A stretch of DNA of 64,000 nucleotides from Tiliqua scincoides (lineage: Eukaryota; Chordata; Lepidosauria; Squamata; Scincidae). The notes below the pieces were generated by a model. That model was given only the letters and a program-made list of their open reading frames with translations. It searched no databases and was not told the origin of the DNA. Of this stretch, positions 20,055-30,312 are shown piece by piece. How positions within the stretch are numbered: the stretch's first letter is position 1; every line of letters starts with the position of its first letter. The stretch lies in the NCBI RefSeq assembly GCF_035046505.1, contig NC_089830.1, forward strand, positions 16,854,315 through 16,918,314. Direction: 5' to 3'. The position numbers were made by a program, and so were the translations under genes.

Positions 20055-20496
20055 CACATTCAATTTAGTGAAAGGAATATTTGGTGAAGTTGCAGGAACT
20101 GTACGATATGAGAAGTGGCAATTCTAGTGAAGCCCTTTCTCTGCTGCTTAGTGTTTTTGAGCATACAGAACTGCTGTCCATAGAGTCACTACACTGGCTG
20201 GTAGCAGATCTGCAGGATTTCAGATGAGGCTCTTTTACAGAAGACATCAGAGGTGGGACTTTGGGAGAGTTTCTGTCTGTCGTGATAGTCCTTGTAGTAG
20301 CATCACAGGGGGCTGTGGGAGGGGTGCAAGCTGTACAGGGGAGGTGATGCACAGCATGCGCAGGGGAGGTTCATATAACCATCATCCATGCTCAAGGGTG
20401 CTGTGTACATGACTCGTGACTCACGCAGCCTTGAACAGATAACCGGCAATAGCTTCTTTGAGCTTCATCTTCCCCATTAGCACAGAATGAAGTAAG

Positions 20497-20589
20497 AACC
20501 CACTCTTATGCCTACTCTGCTCGGAAGTAAGTCCTGTTACAGTCCATGGGGCTTACTCCCAGGTAAGTGTGGATAGGATTGCAGCCCAA
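20497..20589. mobile_element. CAATCCTATGCATG MITE copy
   Basis: GCCTACTCTGCTCGGAAG, CTTACTCCCAGGTAAGTGTG, GATAGGATTGCAGCCC; carries a consensus CAG/GTAAGT donor. Confidence 0.65.
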
Positions 20590-20861
20590 GACTGCAATGA
20601 ACCTCCCCTCTCTCCCCAACCAGATGTGCAAGTGCTGAAGAGGACAGAGGACATCTATTGGGCATTTAGTTTTGAGCAGCTATGTACGAGTCTATGTATG
20701 AGTCTCGTACTTCCAGACTGGGGAGCCATATTCCAGAGTTCATGGCCATGACATCACTTCCCAACAGATTATCATCCCAAAAGTGGGTCCTGGTATAAAA
20801 AGTATGAGAACCACTTTATTTTTAATAGAGTAAAAAAAAATATTAATGAAATCTACACAAA

Positions 20862-20992
20862 GTTGGGAATTTAGCAAAACAGGTCACAAACCAATTTCTG
20901 GTGCGTCCCCGTTCATTTCAATGTGTATTTTATTGAAATGAATGGGTATGCACCTGAAGTTGGCTCATGACCTGTTTGGCTAAATTCCCAAC
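20862..20992. mobile_element. 131-bp palindromic MITE
   Basis: GTTGGGAATTTAGC and ACAGGTCA on the left pair with TGACCTGT and GCTAAATTCCCAAC on the right, around a second small palindrome TTCATTTCAAT/ATTGAAATGAA. Confidence 0.6.
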
Positions 20993-21899
20993 CACCCAGA
21001 GAACCTATGCCCGTTTTAAGCTCATCAGCTTCCCTGTGTTCCCCAACAATGGCCCTAGGTCTGCATTGCAGCACGGCTAGACACCACCACCAGGGTAGCT
21101 CAGCTGTTCAACCTGCAGAGGTCCTCCTTCCTCCCCTCTCCTGCCAGCAGCTTCTCCAGCCACCACAGCAACACCTTGGTCCTCAGAAGCTCTTGGGAGT
21201 GGCACAGGGCCTCTGAGAGGAATTTTAGCAGGGGGTACAAAGTTTCTTTTGAACCCCTTTGCAAAGGGGGAAGGGTGAAAGAGCGGAGGAGGGTAGTGAC
21301 AGGTGAGTAGAATGGGGGCAGGGAGGGGTGAAACAAGATGGAGGGAGAGTGGAGATAGCTGGAAAAGTCTTTGGAGCCCTGGTCTATCCAACCACGTGGC
21401 ATCAGCAACTAGATACAGTAATACGGAAAACCAAACACACTCCTAAGTCTCTCTAAAATCTTTTAAATATAGAAAACTACGCAGAAAATTAGCATCATTG
21501 TATTTAGGCTCACACTAGAATGGAAAGTGTCCAGTGCAGACCAAAACTTGCTCTTGCAGCAGCTGTAGTCTTGCAGCTGTGCCCCTGAGCTCCTACACAC
21601 TCCTTCAAGGCAAGCAGATCCACAAGCCAAGGAGCTACTGCAGCAGGCCAGTTTCCTCCCAGATTTGACACTGTGTTAAGGAATGTCATGTATGCATTCC
21701 TAGGTCCAAGGTATATGGCTTTCCAGTGGCTGCAGCCACGCGCTTGTGGTAGTGTCCCCAGCATTCTGTGCAGGCAACAAGTGTGAGTAGATGGGAAAAT
21801 ATAAGATCCCAGGAAATTTCTGGGCCCCCTCCACTGGCTCCTGGGCCCCTTTTGAGCCTGGGCCCAGGTACAAATTATCCCCTTTGCCCCCCTCTCGTC

Positions 21900-22664
21900 A
21901 GCCCTGGAGTGGCAACCACACACCAATCTCCAGTGTCTCCAGCAGTCTTTGTTCCAGCAATCCTCAGAAGTCCATTCACCCATCTGTCCATTAGTCAGTT
22001 AGTCCATCAGCTATTAGTTCCTCAGTCCATTAATCCATCAATTCAGTCCAGTCTCCTTCCTTCAAGCTCTCCTCCTCCTACTATCCACCAAACTCTCCCT
22101 TCATCAGGTGTTGCTTTTATCCCTTAATGACCTGCTTGCCTCTAGTGCAGTGATTCTCACACATTTCGCACTGGGACCCACTTTTTAGAATGAGAATCTG
22201 TCAGGACCCACCGGAAGTGATGTCCTGACCAGAAGCAACATCATCAAGGAGGAAATTTTAATACTTCTAGGCTGTAATCCTACCCCCACTTACCCAGGAG
22301 TAAATTCCATTTACTAAAATAATATAGACTGTAATTTGTTAAAAGCAAAGGTCTGTAATATTTCACCAAATGCAGTCACATACCATGGTAGCATCAGGTC
22401 TAATATATTAAAAATAATATTGGAATGAATGAGGACCCACCTACTGCATCCCAGCCCACAGTTTGAGAAACACTGCTCTAGTGGTTGCAGCTGTGCAGCA
22501 GACCCACTGCTAGTTAGAGCCCTGGGTTTAACCCTATGCTTGCCTGCCAGAGCAAGGGGCCATTGCTGACACTACACCCTATCTCCTTGAGGGGTCTTGC
22601 GCATTTCCATTACGCAACCCACCTAGTGGGTCCTGACCCACAGTTTGAGCAACACTGCTCTATG
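21900..22664 (+). repeat. medium-length interspersed repeat shared with 54400-54850, interrupted by a hAT
   Basis: AATCCTCAGAAGTCCATTC, a degenerate AGTCCATTAGTCAGT run, AAACTCTCCCTTCATCAGG, then GCCAGAGCAAGGGGCCATT and TGACACTACACCCT. It ends in a hAT-like terminus CCACAGTTTGAGCAACACTG. The copy at 54400-54850 shows the same order without the hAT at 22148-22475, so that hAT inserted here later. Confidence 0.6.
22148..22475. mobile_element. hAT non-autonomous element, 328 bp
   Basis: Termini CAGTGATTCTCACAC and GTTTGAGAAACACTG; perfect 8-bp duplication CTCTAGTG (22140-22147, 22476-22483). The interior includes one half of the CAATCCTATGCATG MITE, as in the other copies of this subfamily. Confidence 0.85.
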
Positions 22665-22694
22665 AACTTTGAAGTAGCTGAATATCCATGGGAG

Positions 22695-22863
22695 CAGTGG
22701 TTCTCAAACATTTCACACTTTTTAGAATGAGAATCTGTCAGGACCCACTGGAAGTGATGTCATGACCAGAAGTGACATCATCAAGCAGGAACATTTTTAA
22801 GAAGCTTAGGTTGCAATCCTACCCACACTTTCCCAGGAGTCAGTCCCATTTACTACCATTGTT
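22695..22863. mobile_element. hAT element, left part
   Basis: CAGTGGTTCTCAAACATTTC, GAATGAGAATCTGTCAGGAC, then the MITE-derived AATCCTACCCACACTTTCCC. It is cut by the LINE insertion beginning at 22877; the right half is not recognisable beyond 23687. Confidence 0.75.
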
Positions 22864-22876
22864 AAAAGCCTATATA

Positions 22877-23323
22877 AGTTGTTGGCAACCTTCAGTCTCG
22901 AAAGACTCTGGTATCGTGCTCTGAAAGGTGGTTCTGGAACAGCGTCTAGTGTGGCTGAAAAGGCCGATTCGGGAGTGACAATCCCTTCCACACTGGGAGC
23001 AAGTGCAGTCTGTCCCTGGTCTGTCTCCCTGGCTATGGGCCTTCCTTCTTTGCCTCTTAGCCTCAGACTGTTGGCCAAGTGCCTCTTCAAACTGGGAAAG
23101 GCCATGCTGCACAGCCTGCCTCCAAATGGGCCGCTCAGAGGCCAGGGTTTCCCACCTGTTGAGGACCACTCCTAAGGCCTTCAGATCCCTCTTGCAGATG
23201 TCCTTGTATCACAGCTGTGGTCTACCTGTAGGGCGCTTTCCTTGCACGAGTTCTCCATAGAGGAGATCCTTTGGGATCCGGCCATCATGCATTCTCACGA
23301 CAGGACCGAGCCTGACATGACAT
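22877..23323 (-). mobile_element. LINE 3' end fragment (same family as 27958-30168)
   Basis: A 5'-truncated insertion of ~447 bp. On the minus strand it encodes the C-terminal part with GRPQLRYKDICKRDLKALG-like text and the zinc-finger ending CTCSQCGRDCHSRIGLFSHT, then the hairpin tail. It is flanked by a 13-bp duplication AAAAGCCTATATA (22864-22876, 23324-23336). Confidence 0.88.
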
Positions 23324-23337
23324 AAAAGCCTATATAG

Positions 23338-23678
23338 CAGGGGTGTCAAACTCATTTCATACAGAGGGCCACATAGCATTCATGATGCCTGCTGAGGGAC
23401 GGAAGTGATGTCATTAAGCAAGAAGTGATGTCATTAAACAGGTAATAACCAAAAATAAACACTTTTTTCTCACTTAGAAACTCATTAGCTGCAAATAACA
23501 AAAGAGAAAATATACAAATCTTGATCATATTTCAAGATATCGGAAAGCCCAATTTTCAAGTGGGCTGCCTTTTCAGCAGTAACACCTTAGCACTGCTCAG
23601 CAGCCAAGAGTCTAAGGGCCAGATAAAAAGCTTCTGTGGGCCACATCCGGCCCCCTGGTCTTATGTTTGACACCCCTG
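23338..23678. mobile_element. hAT non-autonomous element (CAGGGGTGTCAAAC family), intact
   Basis: 341 bp, ends CAGGGGTGTCAAACTC and TTTGACACCCCTG, perfect 8-bp duplication CTATATAG (23330-23337, 23679-23686). The duplicated octamer overlaps the right target duplication of the neighbouring LINE, so this element landed at that LINE boundary. Confidence 0.88.
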
Positions 23679-23790
23679 CTATATAGGTTCCTCCCAGCAT
23701 TAAGCCTAGTCGTTTCCGACTCTAGGGGCAGTGCTCATCTCCGTTTCTAGGCTGAAGAGCCAGCATTGTCCATAGACAATTTCCGTGGTC

Positions 23791-26046
23791 ATAAGAACAT
23801 AAGAACAGCCCCACTGGATCAGGCCATAGGCCCATCTAGTCCAGCTTCCTGTATCTCACAGCGGCCCACCAAATGCCCCAGGGAGCACACCAGATAACAA
23901 GAGACCTCGTCCTGGTGCTCTCCCCTACATCTGGCATTCTGACTTAACCCATTCCTAAAATCAGGAGGTTGCGCATACACATCATGGCTTGTACCCCATA
24001 ATGGATTTTTCCTCCAGAAACTCGTCCAATCCCCTTTTAAAGGCGTCTAGGCTAGACGCCAGCACCACATCCTGTGGCAAGGAGTTCCACAGACTGACCA
24101 CGCGCTGAGTAAAGAAATATTTTCTTTTGTCTGTCCTAACCCGCCCAACACTCAATTTTAGTGGATGTCCCCTGGTTCTGGTATTATGTGAGAGTGTAAA
24201 GAGCATCTCCCTATCCACTCTGTCCATCCCCTGCATAATTTTGTATGTCTCAATCATGTCCCCCCTCAAGCGTCTCTTTTCTAGGCTGAAGAGGCCCAAA
24301 CGCTGTAGCCTTTCCTCATAAGGAAGGTGCCCCAGCCCCGTAATCAGCTTAGTCGCTCTCTTTTGCACCTTTTCCATTTCCACTATGTCTTTTTTGAGAT
24401 GCGGCGACCAGAACTGAACACAATACTCCAGGTGTGGCCTTACCATCGATTTGTACAACGGCATTATAATATTAGCCGTTTTGTTCTCAATACCCTTCCT
24501 AATGATCCCAAGCATAGAATTGGCCTTCTTCACTGCCGCCGCACATTGGGTCGACACTTTCATCGACCTGTCCACCACCACCCCAAGATCTCTCTCCTGA
24601 TCTGTCACAGACAGCTCAGAACCCATCAGCCTATATCTAAAGTTTTGATTTTTTGCCCCAATGTGCATGACTTTACACTTACTGACATTGAAGCGCATCT
24701 GCCATTTTGCTGCCCATTCTGCCAGTCTGGAGAGATCCTTCTGGAGCTCCTCACAATCACTTCTGGTCTTTACCACTCGGAAAAGTTTGGTGTCGTCTGC
24801 AAACTTAGCCACTTCACTGCTCAACCCTGTCTCCAGGTCATTTATGAAGAGGTTGAAAAGCACCGGTCCCAGGACAGATCTTTGGGGCACACCGCTTTTC
24901 ACCTCTCTCCATTGTGAAAATTGCCCATTGACACCCACTCTCTGCTTCCTGGCCTCCAACCAGTTCTCAATCCATGAGAGGACCTGTCCTCTAATTCCCT
25001 GACTGTGGAGTTTTTTCAGTAGCCTTTGGTGAGGGACCGTGTCAAATGCCTTCTGAAAGTCCAGATATATAATGTCCACGGGTTCTCCCGCATCCACATG
25101 CCTGTTGACCTTTTCAAAGAATTCTATAAGGTTCGTGAGGCAAGACTTACCCTTACAGAAGCCATGCTGACTCTCCCTCAGCAAGGCCTGTTCGTCTATG
25201 TGTTTTGAGATCCTATCTTTGATGAGGCATTCCACCATCTTACCCGGTATGGATGTTAGGCTGACCGGCCTATAGTTTCCCGGGTCCCCCCTCTTTCCCT
25301 TTTTAAAAATAGGCGTGACATTTGCTATCCTCCAATCTTCTGGTATTGTGGCTGTTTTGAGGGACAAGTTGCATACCTTAGTCAAGAGATCTGCAACTTC
25401 ATTCTTCAATTCCTTAATAACCCTTGGGTGTATGCCATCAGGGCCCGGTGACTTATTGATCTTTAATTTATCAATGAGGTCTGAAACATCTTCTCTTTTA
25501 ACCTCTATCTGACTTAACTCCTCGGTTAGGAGGGGCCGTTCGGGCAGCGGTATCTGCCCGAGGTCTTCTGCCGTGAAGACAGATGCAAAGAACTCATTTA
25601 ATTTCTCTGCCATCTCTAAGTCTCCTTTTATCTCCCCTTTCCCTCCCTCACCATCCAGAGGGCCAACCGCTTCTCTGGCGGGTTTCCTGCTTCTAACATA
25701 TTTGAAGAAGCTTTTATTATTCCCCTTAATGTTGCTGGCCATGCGTTCCTCATAGTCTCGCTTGGCCTCCCCTATCACCTTCTTACATTTCTTTTGCCAC
25801 AGTTTATGTTCCTTTTTATTCTCTTCATTAGGGCAAGACTTCCATTTACGGAAGGAAGCTTCCTTGCCCTTCACAGCCTCTCTAACTTGGCTGGTTAGCC
25901 ATGCGGGCACCCTCCTGGATTTAGTGGAACCCTTCTTTCTTTGCGGTATACACCTCTGCTGGGCCTCTATTACTGTTGTTTTAAGCAGCCTCCATGCACT
26001 CTGGAGAGACTGGACTCTTTTTACCCTCCCTTTCAACCTGGTCATG
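23791..26046 (-). mobile_element. CR1 LINE, 5'-truncated copy A
   Basis: Antisense CR1 with a 3' end of TTCTTATGTTCTTAT repeats at 23791 and a long open reverse transcriptase frame. The 5' end stops in the linker between endonuclease and RT, so the endonuclease and ORF1 are missing. Near-identity to copy B at 37769 suggests both are young. Confidence 0.93.
23982..26045 (-). CDS. CR1 ORF2 fragment: reverse transcriptase (copy A)
   Basis: 687 codons without a stop. It includes the fingers motif LIDKLKINKSPGPDGI, palm motif A IIYLDFQKAFDTVPH, catalytic FADD in KFADDTKLFRV, and the thumb/C-terminal region to the natural end EEKSIMGYKP. In the conserved block PQGSVLGP the glycine is arginine (PQRSVLGP), which copy B does not have, so this RT is probably impaired although open. 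The start methionine is arbitrary because the frame is 5'-truncated. Not a host gene. Confidence 0.9.
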   Translation of the reverse strand: MTRLKGRVKRVQSLQSAWRLLKTTVIEAQQRCIPQRKKGSTKSRRVPAWLTSQVREAVKGKEASFRKWKSCPNEENKKEHKLWQKKCKKVIGEAKRDYEERMASNIKGNNKSFFKYVRSRKPAREAVGPLDGEGGKGEIKGDLEMAEKLNEFFASVFTAEDLGQIPLPERPLLTEELSQIEVKREDVSDLIDKLKINKSPGPDGIHPRVIKELKNEVADLLTKVCNLSLKTATIPEDWRIANVTPIFKKGKRGDPGNYRPVSLTSIPGKMVECLIKDRISKHIDEQALLRESQHGFCKGKSCLTNLIEFFEKVNRHVDAGEPVDIIYLDFQKAFDTVPHQRLLKKLHSQGIRGQVLSWIENWLEARKQRVGVNGQFSQWREVKSGVPQRSVLGPVLFNLFINDLETGLSSEVAKFADDTKLFRVVKTRSDCEELQKDLSRLAEWAAKWQMRFNVSKCKVMHIGAKNQNFRYRLMGSELSVTDQERDLGVVVDRSMKVSTQCAAAVKKANSMLGIIRKGIENKTANIIMPLYKSMVRPHLEYCVQFWSPHLKKDIVEMEKVQKRATKLITGLGHLPYEERLQRLGLFSLEKRRLRGDMIETYKIMQGMDRVDREMLFTLSHNTRTRGHPLKLSVGRVRTDKRKYFFTQRVVSLWNSLPQDVVLASSLDAFKRGLDEFLEEKSIMGYKP

Positions 26047-26239
26047 TGGCCAGTATAACTAAACTAAGCTCACAGAATGCCTTCCCACTGAGGTGGTACC
26101 TATTTATCTACTTGTAGTTTTACATGCTTTAGAACTACTAGGTTGGCAGGAGTTGGGACAAGCAACCAGAGCTCACCCTGCCACACAAATTCAAATTGCC
26201 AACCTTGCAATCAACAAGCTGTGGACTTAGCCACTACCT

Positions 26240-26395
26240 CCCCAAAGCCTACATATAGTAGTCTGTCAAAAGTACAGATCTGTCACATTTCCCCAAACAC
26301 AGTCACATACCATGGGAACATCAAATCTAACATATTAAAAATAAAATACACATTTGGAATGTTGCATTAGAGAAATTTGGAGGAATACTCAACCC
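26240..26395. mobile_element. hAT interior fragment
   Basis: GTCTGTCAAAAGTACAGATC, CACAGTCACATACCATGGGA and AACATATTAAAAATAAAAT match the interior of 22148-22475; the termini are absent. Confidence 0.55.
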
Positions 26396-26399
26396 AGAA

Positions 26400-26737
26400 C
26401 AGTGGTTCTCACACATTTAGCAACAGGACCCACTTTTTAGAATGAGAATCTGTCAGGACCCACTGGAAAGTCATGTCATGACAGAAAGCGACATCATGAA
26501 GAAGGAAAATTTTTAACAATCCTAGGCTGAAATCCTACCCACACGTACCCATGATAAGTCCTATTTACTGACATTGTTAAAAGAATACACATAGTGGCTT
26601 GTTAAAAATACAGGTCAGTAACTTTTCCCCAAATGCAATCACATACCATGGGATCATCAAGCCTAAAAATAAAATATAGTAATGAATGTGCACCCTCCTG
26701 ACATGGGCCACCTAATAGTTCTCTTGAGAAACACCAG
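26400..26737. mobile_element. hAT non-autonomous element, diverged
   Basis: CAGTGGTTCTCACACATTTA at the left, GAGAATCTGTCAGGACCCAC inside, degraded right end TTGAGAAACACCAG. Same subfamily as 22148. Confidence 0.7.
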
Positions 26738-27369
26738 CCTAGGGCAATTTCTATAGCTAAATGCTACCAACTATAATACTGGAACACAGCTGTAGTTAAG
26801 AGACATCCAAAGCAAGTCCAAACCTACTATTTGACTTAGCAAAACAGGGAGCCGGAACAAGCGATTACCAGCTACCCACAGCACAAAAATTTTGCTTCCG
26901 AAATCTCTTGATAGCGATTCCGCACAGAGAGCAGTAGCCGCAACCACCTCCCTCCGTGTGCCACTCACAGCAGAAGCCCTTTTTAAACAAAGCTTCCGCG
27001 CACCCTCTACTAACTGTTGTCTGACAACCACTGATATCACAGTGAGTAACTCAAAGCGGTACCAACAAGACTAAAAGAAATAAAATGCCTCGAAACATCA
27101 TTTGCCGGATTTACTTTACATTTTTTTATATGCACTCGTTTATTTTGTAGAACAAAACCTGTTGCTAATCCCGCCCAGGGAATATGCAAAGTAGCACAGG
27201 GCATTCTGGGTAAGGAGAGCTGGCTCAGCCTTGCAGGAGGAGGAGGGAGCCTGGAGGGAGCTGCATGCAAAAGGCAACAGAAAGTAGCTTTGGGTAAGAT
27301 TTCAGTCTTGCAAAGGGATATTTAGGGACCTGTGGGGATAGGAAACAAATGAATCATTGACAACCCAAG

Positions 27370-27957
27370 CCTAGGCATGTCTACTCAGAAGTAATTTCAA
27401 TTCTAATCAATGGGGCTTACTCCCAGGTAAGTGTGCATACGATTGCAACCTGACAGTTCAATCCTATGCGTCTCTACTGAGAACTAAGTTCCATTATAGC
27501 CAATGGGGCTTACTCCCAGGTCAGTGTGGATAGGATTGAACCTGACAGCCCAATTCTATGTATCTCTACTCAGAAGTAAGTTCCATTATAGTCAGTAGGG
27601 CTTACTCCCAGGTAAGTGTGGGTAGGATTGCTGGCTGACTGCCCAATTCTATGTATATCTACTCAGAAGTAAATTCCATTATAGTCAGTGGGGCTTACTC
27701 CCAGGTAAGTGTGACTAAGATTGCAGTCTGAGAGCCCAATCCTATGCATGTCTACTCAGTTTAATCAGAATGCAAGTGTGGATAGAAAGTCAGCCTGACT
27801 GTCCAATCCTTTGCATGTCTACTGAGAAGTTCCATTATAGTCAGTGGTGTGCTTACTCCCAAGTCAGTGTGGATAGGATTGCATCTTGACAGCCCAATCC
27901 TATGCATGTCTACTCAGAAGTAAGTTTCATTATAGTCAATGGGGTTTACCCACACTT
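27370..27957 (+). repeat. tandem array of ~92-bp units derived from the CAATCCTATGCATG MITE
   Basis: Successive units start near 27449, 27541, 27633, 27726, 27793 and 27884 (spacing 92, 92, 93, 67, 91). Each holds CCAATYCTATG, CTACTCAGAAGTAAGTTCC, ATTATAGTCA and GGCTTACTCCCAGGTAAGTG. At least three carry an exact CAG/GTAAGT donor on the plus strand. The LINE at 27958-30168 splits the array, which resumes at 30158. Confidence 0.8.
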
Positions 27958-27968
27958 ACTTGGGAGTA

Positions 27969-28702
27969 GACGCTCTCTGCAAGTACCTGGAGCCTCTTTA
28001 GTACAACTCGGGCAAACAGCTTTCCTACAACGCTAAGGAGAGAGATGCCGCGGTAGTTGTTGCAGTCACCCCTGTCACCTTTGTTCTTGTACAGCGTGAT
28101 GATGTTTGCATCCCTCATGTCTTGAGGTACTCCACCTTCTCTCCAGCAGAGACAGAGGATTTCATGCAGCTCAGTGACGATGATTTCTTTGCAGCATTTT
28201 AGGACTTCGGCAGGGATGCTGTCTTTTCCAGGTGCCTTGCCAAAGGCAAGGGAGTCCAGGGCCACGTGAAGTTCTTCTAGGGTTGGTTCACTGTCAAGCT
28301 CTTCCAGCACAGGCAGGCACTCAATGTTGTTCAGTGCTTCTTCGGTGACTACATTTTCTCTGGAATATAGCTCAGAGTAGTGCTGCACCCAGCGTTCCAT
28401 CTGCTGCGCCCGATCCTGGATGACCTCGCCTGTGGCAGACTTCAGAGGGGCAATTTTCTTCTGTGTTGGACCTAGGGCCTGCTTGATACCATCATACATC
28501 CCCTTGATGTTGCCCATGTCAGCTGCTATCTGTATCTCGGAACAGAGCTGGAGCCAGTAGTCGTTAGCACATCTCCTGGCAGTCTGTTGGACTTTGCTGC
28601 GAGCAGTTCGGAGGACCTGCAGGTTGCGCTCACTGGGACAGGCCTTGTATGCTGCTTGAGCTCTCCTCTTTTCCTCCTCTTTTCCTGCGTCTATCCAGAA
28701 TC
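27969..28702 (-). CDS. LINE ORF, inverted 5' segment (RT linker and fingers)
   Basis: On the minus strand, from FWIDAGKEEEKRRAQAAYK to VLKRLQVLAESVY, with the typical GKAPGKDSIPAEVLK fingers block and NNYRGISLLSVVGK. It has no stop over this span. It belongs upstream of the plus-strand part, and its final codons meet the start of that part at the inversion junction. The open frame beyond 28702 is a by-product of reading through the junction. Confidence 0.85.
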
Positions 28703-30125
28703 GCAGTGTGGATTCCGAGCCAACAGGTCCACCACTGATATGGTATTCTCCCTTAGACAACTGCAGGAGAAATGCAGGGAACAACGACAGCCACTCTTTA
28801 TAGCCTTCATAGATCTCACAAAGGCTTTCGACCTGGTCAGCAGAGACGGCCTCTTCAAGATTCTCCCCAAGATTGGATGTCCACCCAGGCTCCTCAGCAT
28901 CATCAGATCTTTCCACAAGGACATGAAGGGCACTGTTGTCTTCGATGGCTCCACATCAGACCCTTTTGACATCCGAAGCGGAGTGAAGCAGGGTTGTGTT
29001 CTTGCACCAACCTTGTTTGGGATTTTCTTCGCTGTCCTGCTGAAGCAGGCCTTTGGAACTGCAACAGAAGGCATCTATCTCCGGACCAGATCAGGCGGAA
29101 AGCTCTTCAACCTCTCCAGACTGAGAGCAAAATCCAAAGTCCAGCTGAAATGTCTGCGTGACTTCCTCTTTGCCGACGATGCAGCTGTCACTACCCACTC
29201 TGCCAAAGATCTCCAGCAGCTCATGGATCGTTTTAGCAAGGCCTGCCAAGATTTTGGACTGACAATCAGCCTGAAGAAAACACAGGTCATGGTTCAGGAT
29301 GTGGACTCACCTCCCTGCATTACAATCTCTGAGCATGAACTGGAGGTTGTCCATGACTTTGTGTACCTTGGCTCAACGATCTCCGACACTCATTCTCTCG
29401 ATACCGAGCTAAACAAGCGCATCAGTAAAGCAGCTACCACGTTTTCCAGACTCACAAAGAGAGTCTGGTCCAACAAGAAGCTGACGGAACATACCAAGAT
29501 CCAGGTCTACAGAGCTTGCGTCCTGAGTACACTTCTGTACTGCAGCGAGTCATGGACTCTTCGCTCACAACAGGAGAGGAAACTGAGCGCTTTCCACATG
29601 CGCTGCCTCCGACGCATCCTCGGCATCACCTGGCAGGACAAAGTTCCAAACAACACAGTCCTGGAACGTGCTGGAATCCCTAGCATGTATTCACTGCTGA
29701 AACAGAGACGTCTGCGTTGGCTTGGTCATGTCGTGAGAATGGATGATGGCCGGATCCCAAAGGATCTCCTCTATGGAGAACTCGTGCAAGGAAAGCGACC
29801 TACAGGTAGACCACAGCTGCGATACAAGGACATCTGCAAGAGGGATCTGAAGGCCTTAGGAGTGGACCTCAACAAGTGGGAAACCCTGGCCTCTGAGCGG
29901 CCCGCTTGGAGGCAGGCTGTGCAGCATGGCCTTTCCCAGTTTGAAGAGACACTTTGCCAACAGTCTGAGGCTAAGAGGCAAAGAAGGAAGGCCCATAGCC
30001 AGGGAGACAGACCAGGGACAGACTGCACTTGCTCCTGGTGTGGAAGGGATTGTCACTCCCGGATTGGCCTTTTCAGCCACACTAGACGCTGTGCCAGAAC
30101 CACCTTTCAGAGCGCGATACCATAG
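28687..30125 (+). CDS. LINE ORF, 3' segment (RT palm/thumb and zinc finger)
   Basis: Starts in YPESQCGFRANRSTTDMVF and reads FIDLTKAFDLVSRDG (motif A), GVKQGCVLAPTLF, FLFADDAAV (catalytic FADD), SWTLRSQQERKLSAF and RRLRWLGHVVRMDDGRIPK. The last ~30 residues hold CSWCGRDCHSRIGLFSHTRRC, a C2HC-like finger. It is open to the stop at 30123, so the downstream part looks undamaged; the inversion and missing endonuclease make the locus non-autonomous. Confidence 0.9.
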
Positions 30126-30157
30126 TCTTTCGAGACTGAAGGTTGCCAATACATAAT

Positions 30158-30312
30158 ACTTGGGAGTAAAATCCATTGACTATAATAGGACTTACTTCTG
30201 AGTAGACCGACCAAGGCGTGGCTGTCAGGTTGCCATCCTACCCACACTTACCTGGAAGTAAGCTCCACTGAGTATAATGGGACTTACTTCTGAGTAGACA
30301 TGCTTGGACCCC
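30158..30312. repeat. remainder of the ~92-bp MITE-derived array
   Basis: After the LINE the array sequence resumes (ACTTGGGAGTAAAATCCATT, CTTACTTCTGAGTAGACCGA, CCACACTTACCTGGAAG) and ends with a degenerate unit. Confidence 0.65.

Larger units (their letters stand above)
27958..30168 (+). mobile_element. LINE with twin-priming 5' inversion
   Basis: Bracketed by an 11-bp duplication ACTTGGGAGTA (27958-27968, 30158-30168). The first ~730 bp are antisense and the rest is sense, and the two halves meet at 28687-28702 without loss of coding sequence. The stop codon TAG is at 30123-30125 and only ~32 nt of 3' UTR follow, including an AGTCT-TTCG-AGACT hairpin. The family has a C-terminal C2HC-type finger and is common in animals; I cannot name its clade with certainty (RTE-like or I/Jockey-like). 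Confidence 0.88.

Noticed and set aside
21510-21983. 157-codon minus-strand frame
   Set aside because: Cysteine/tryptophan-rich text without motif, in intergenic repeat DNA; likely chance.
24127-26058. Plus-strand frames of 60-196 codons over CR1 copy A
   Set aside because: Complement of the CR1 reverse transcriptase frame; the same shadows recur at copies B and C.
27180-27310. Possible extra promoter/first exon (ATATGCAAAG, donor GGTAAG)
   Set aside because: Only weak motifs and no CpG enrichment; nothing downstream that it would obviously join.
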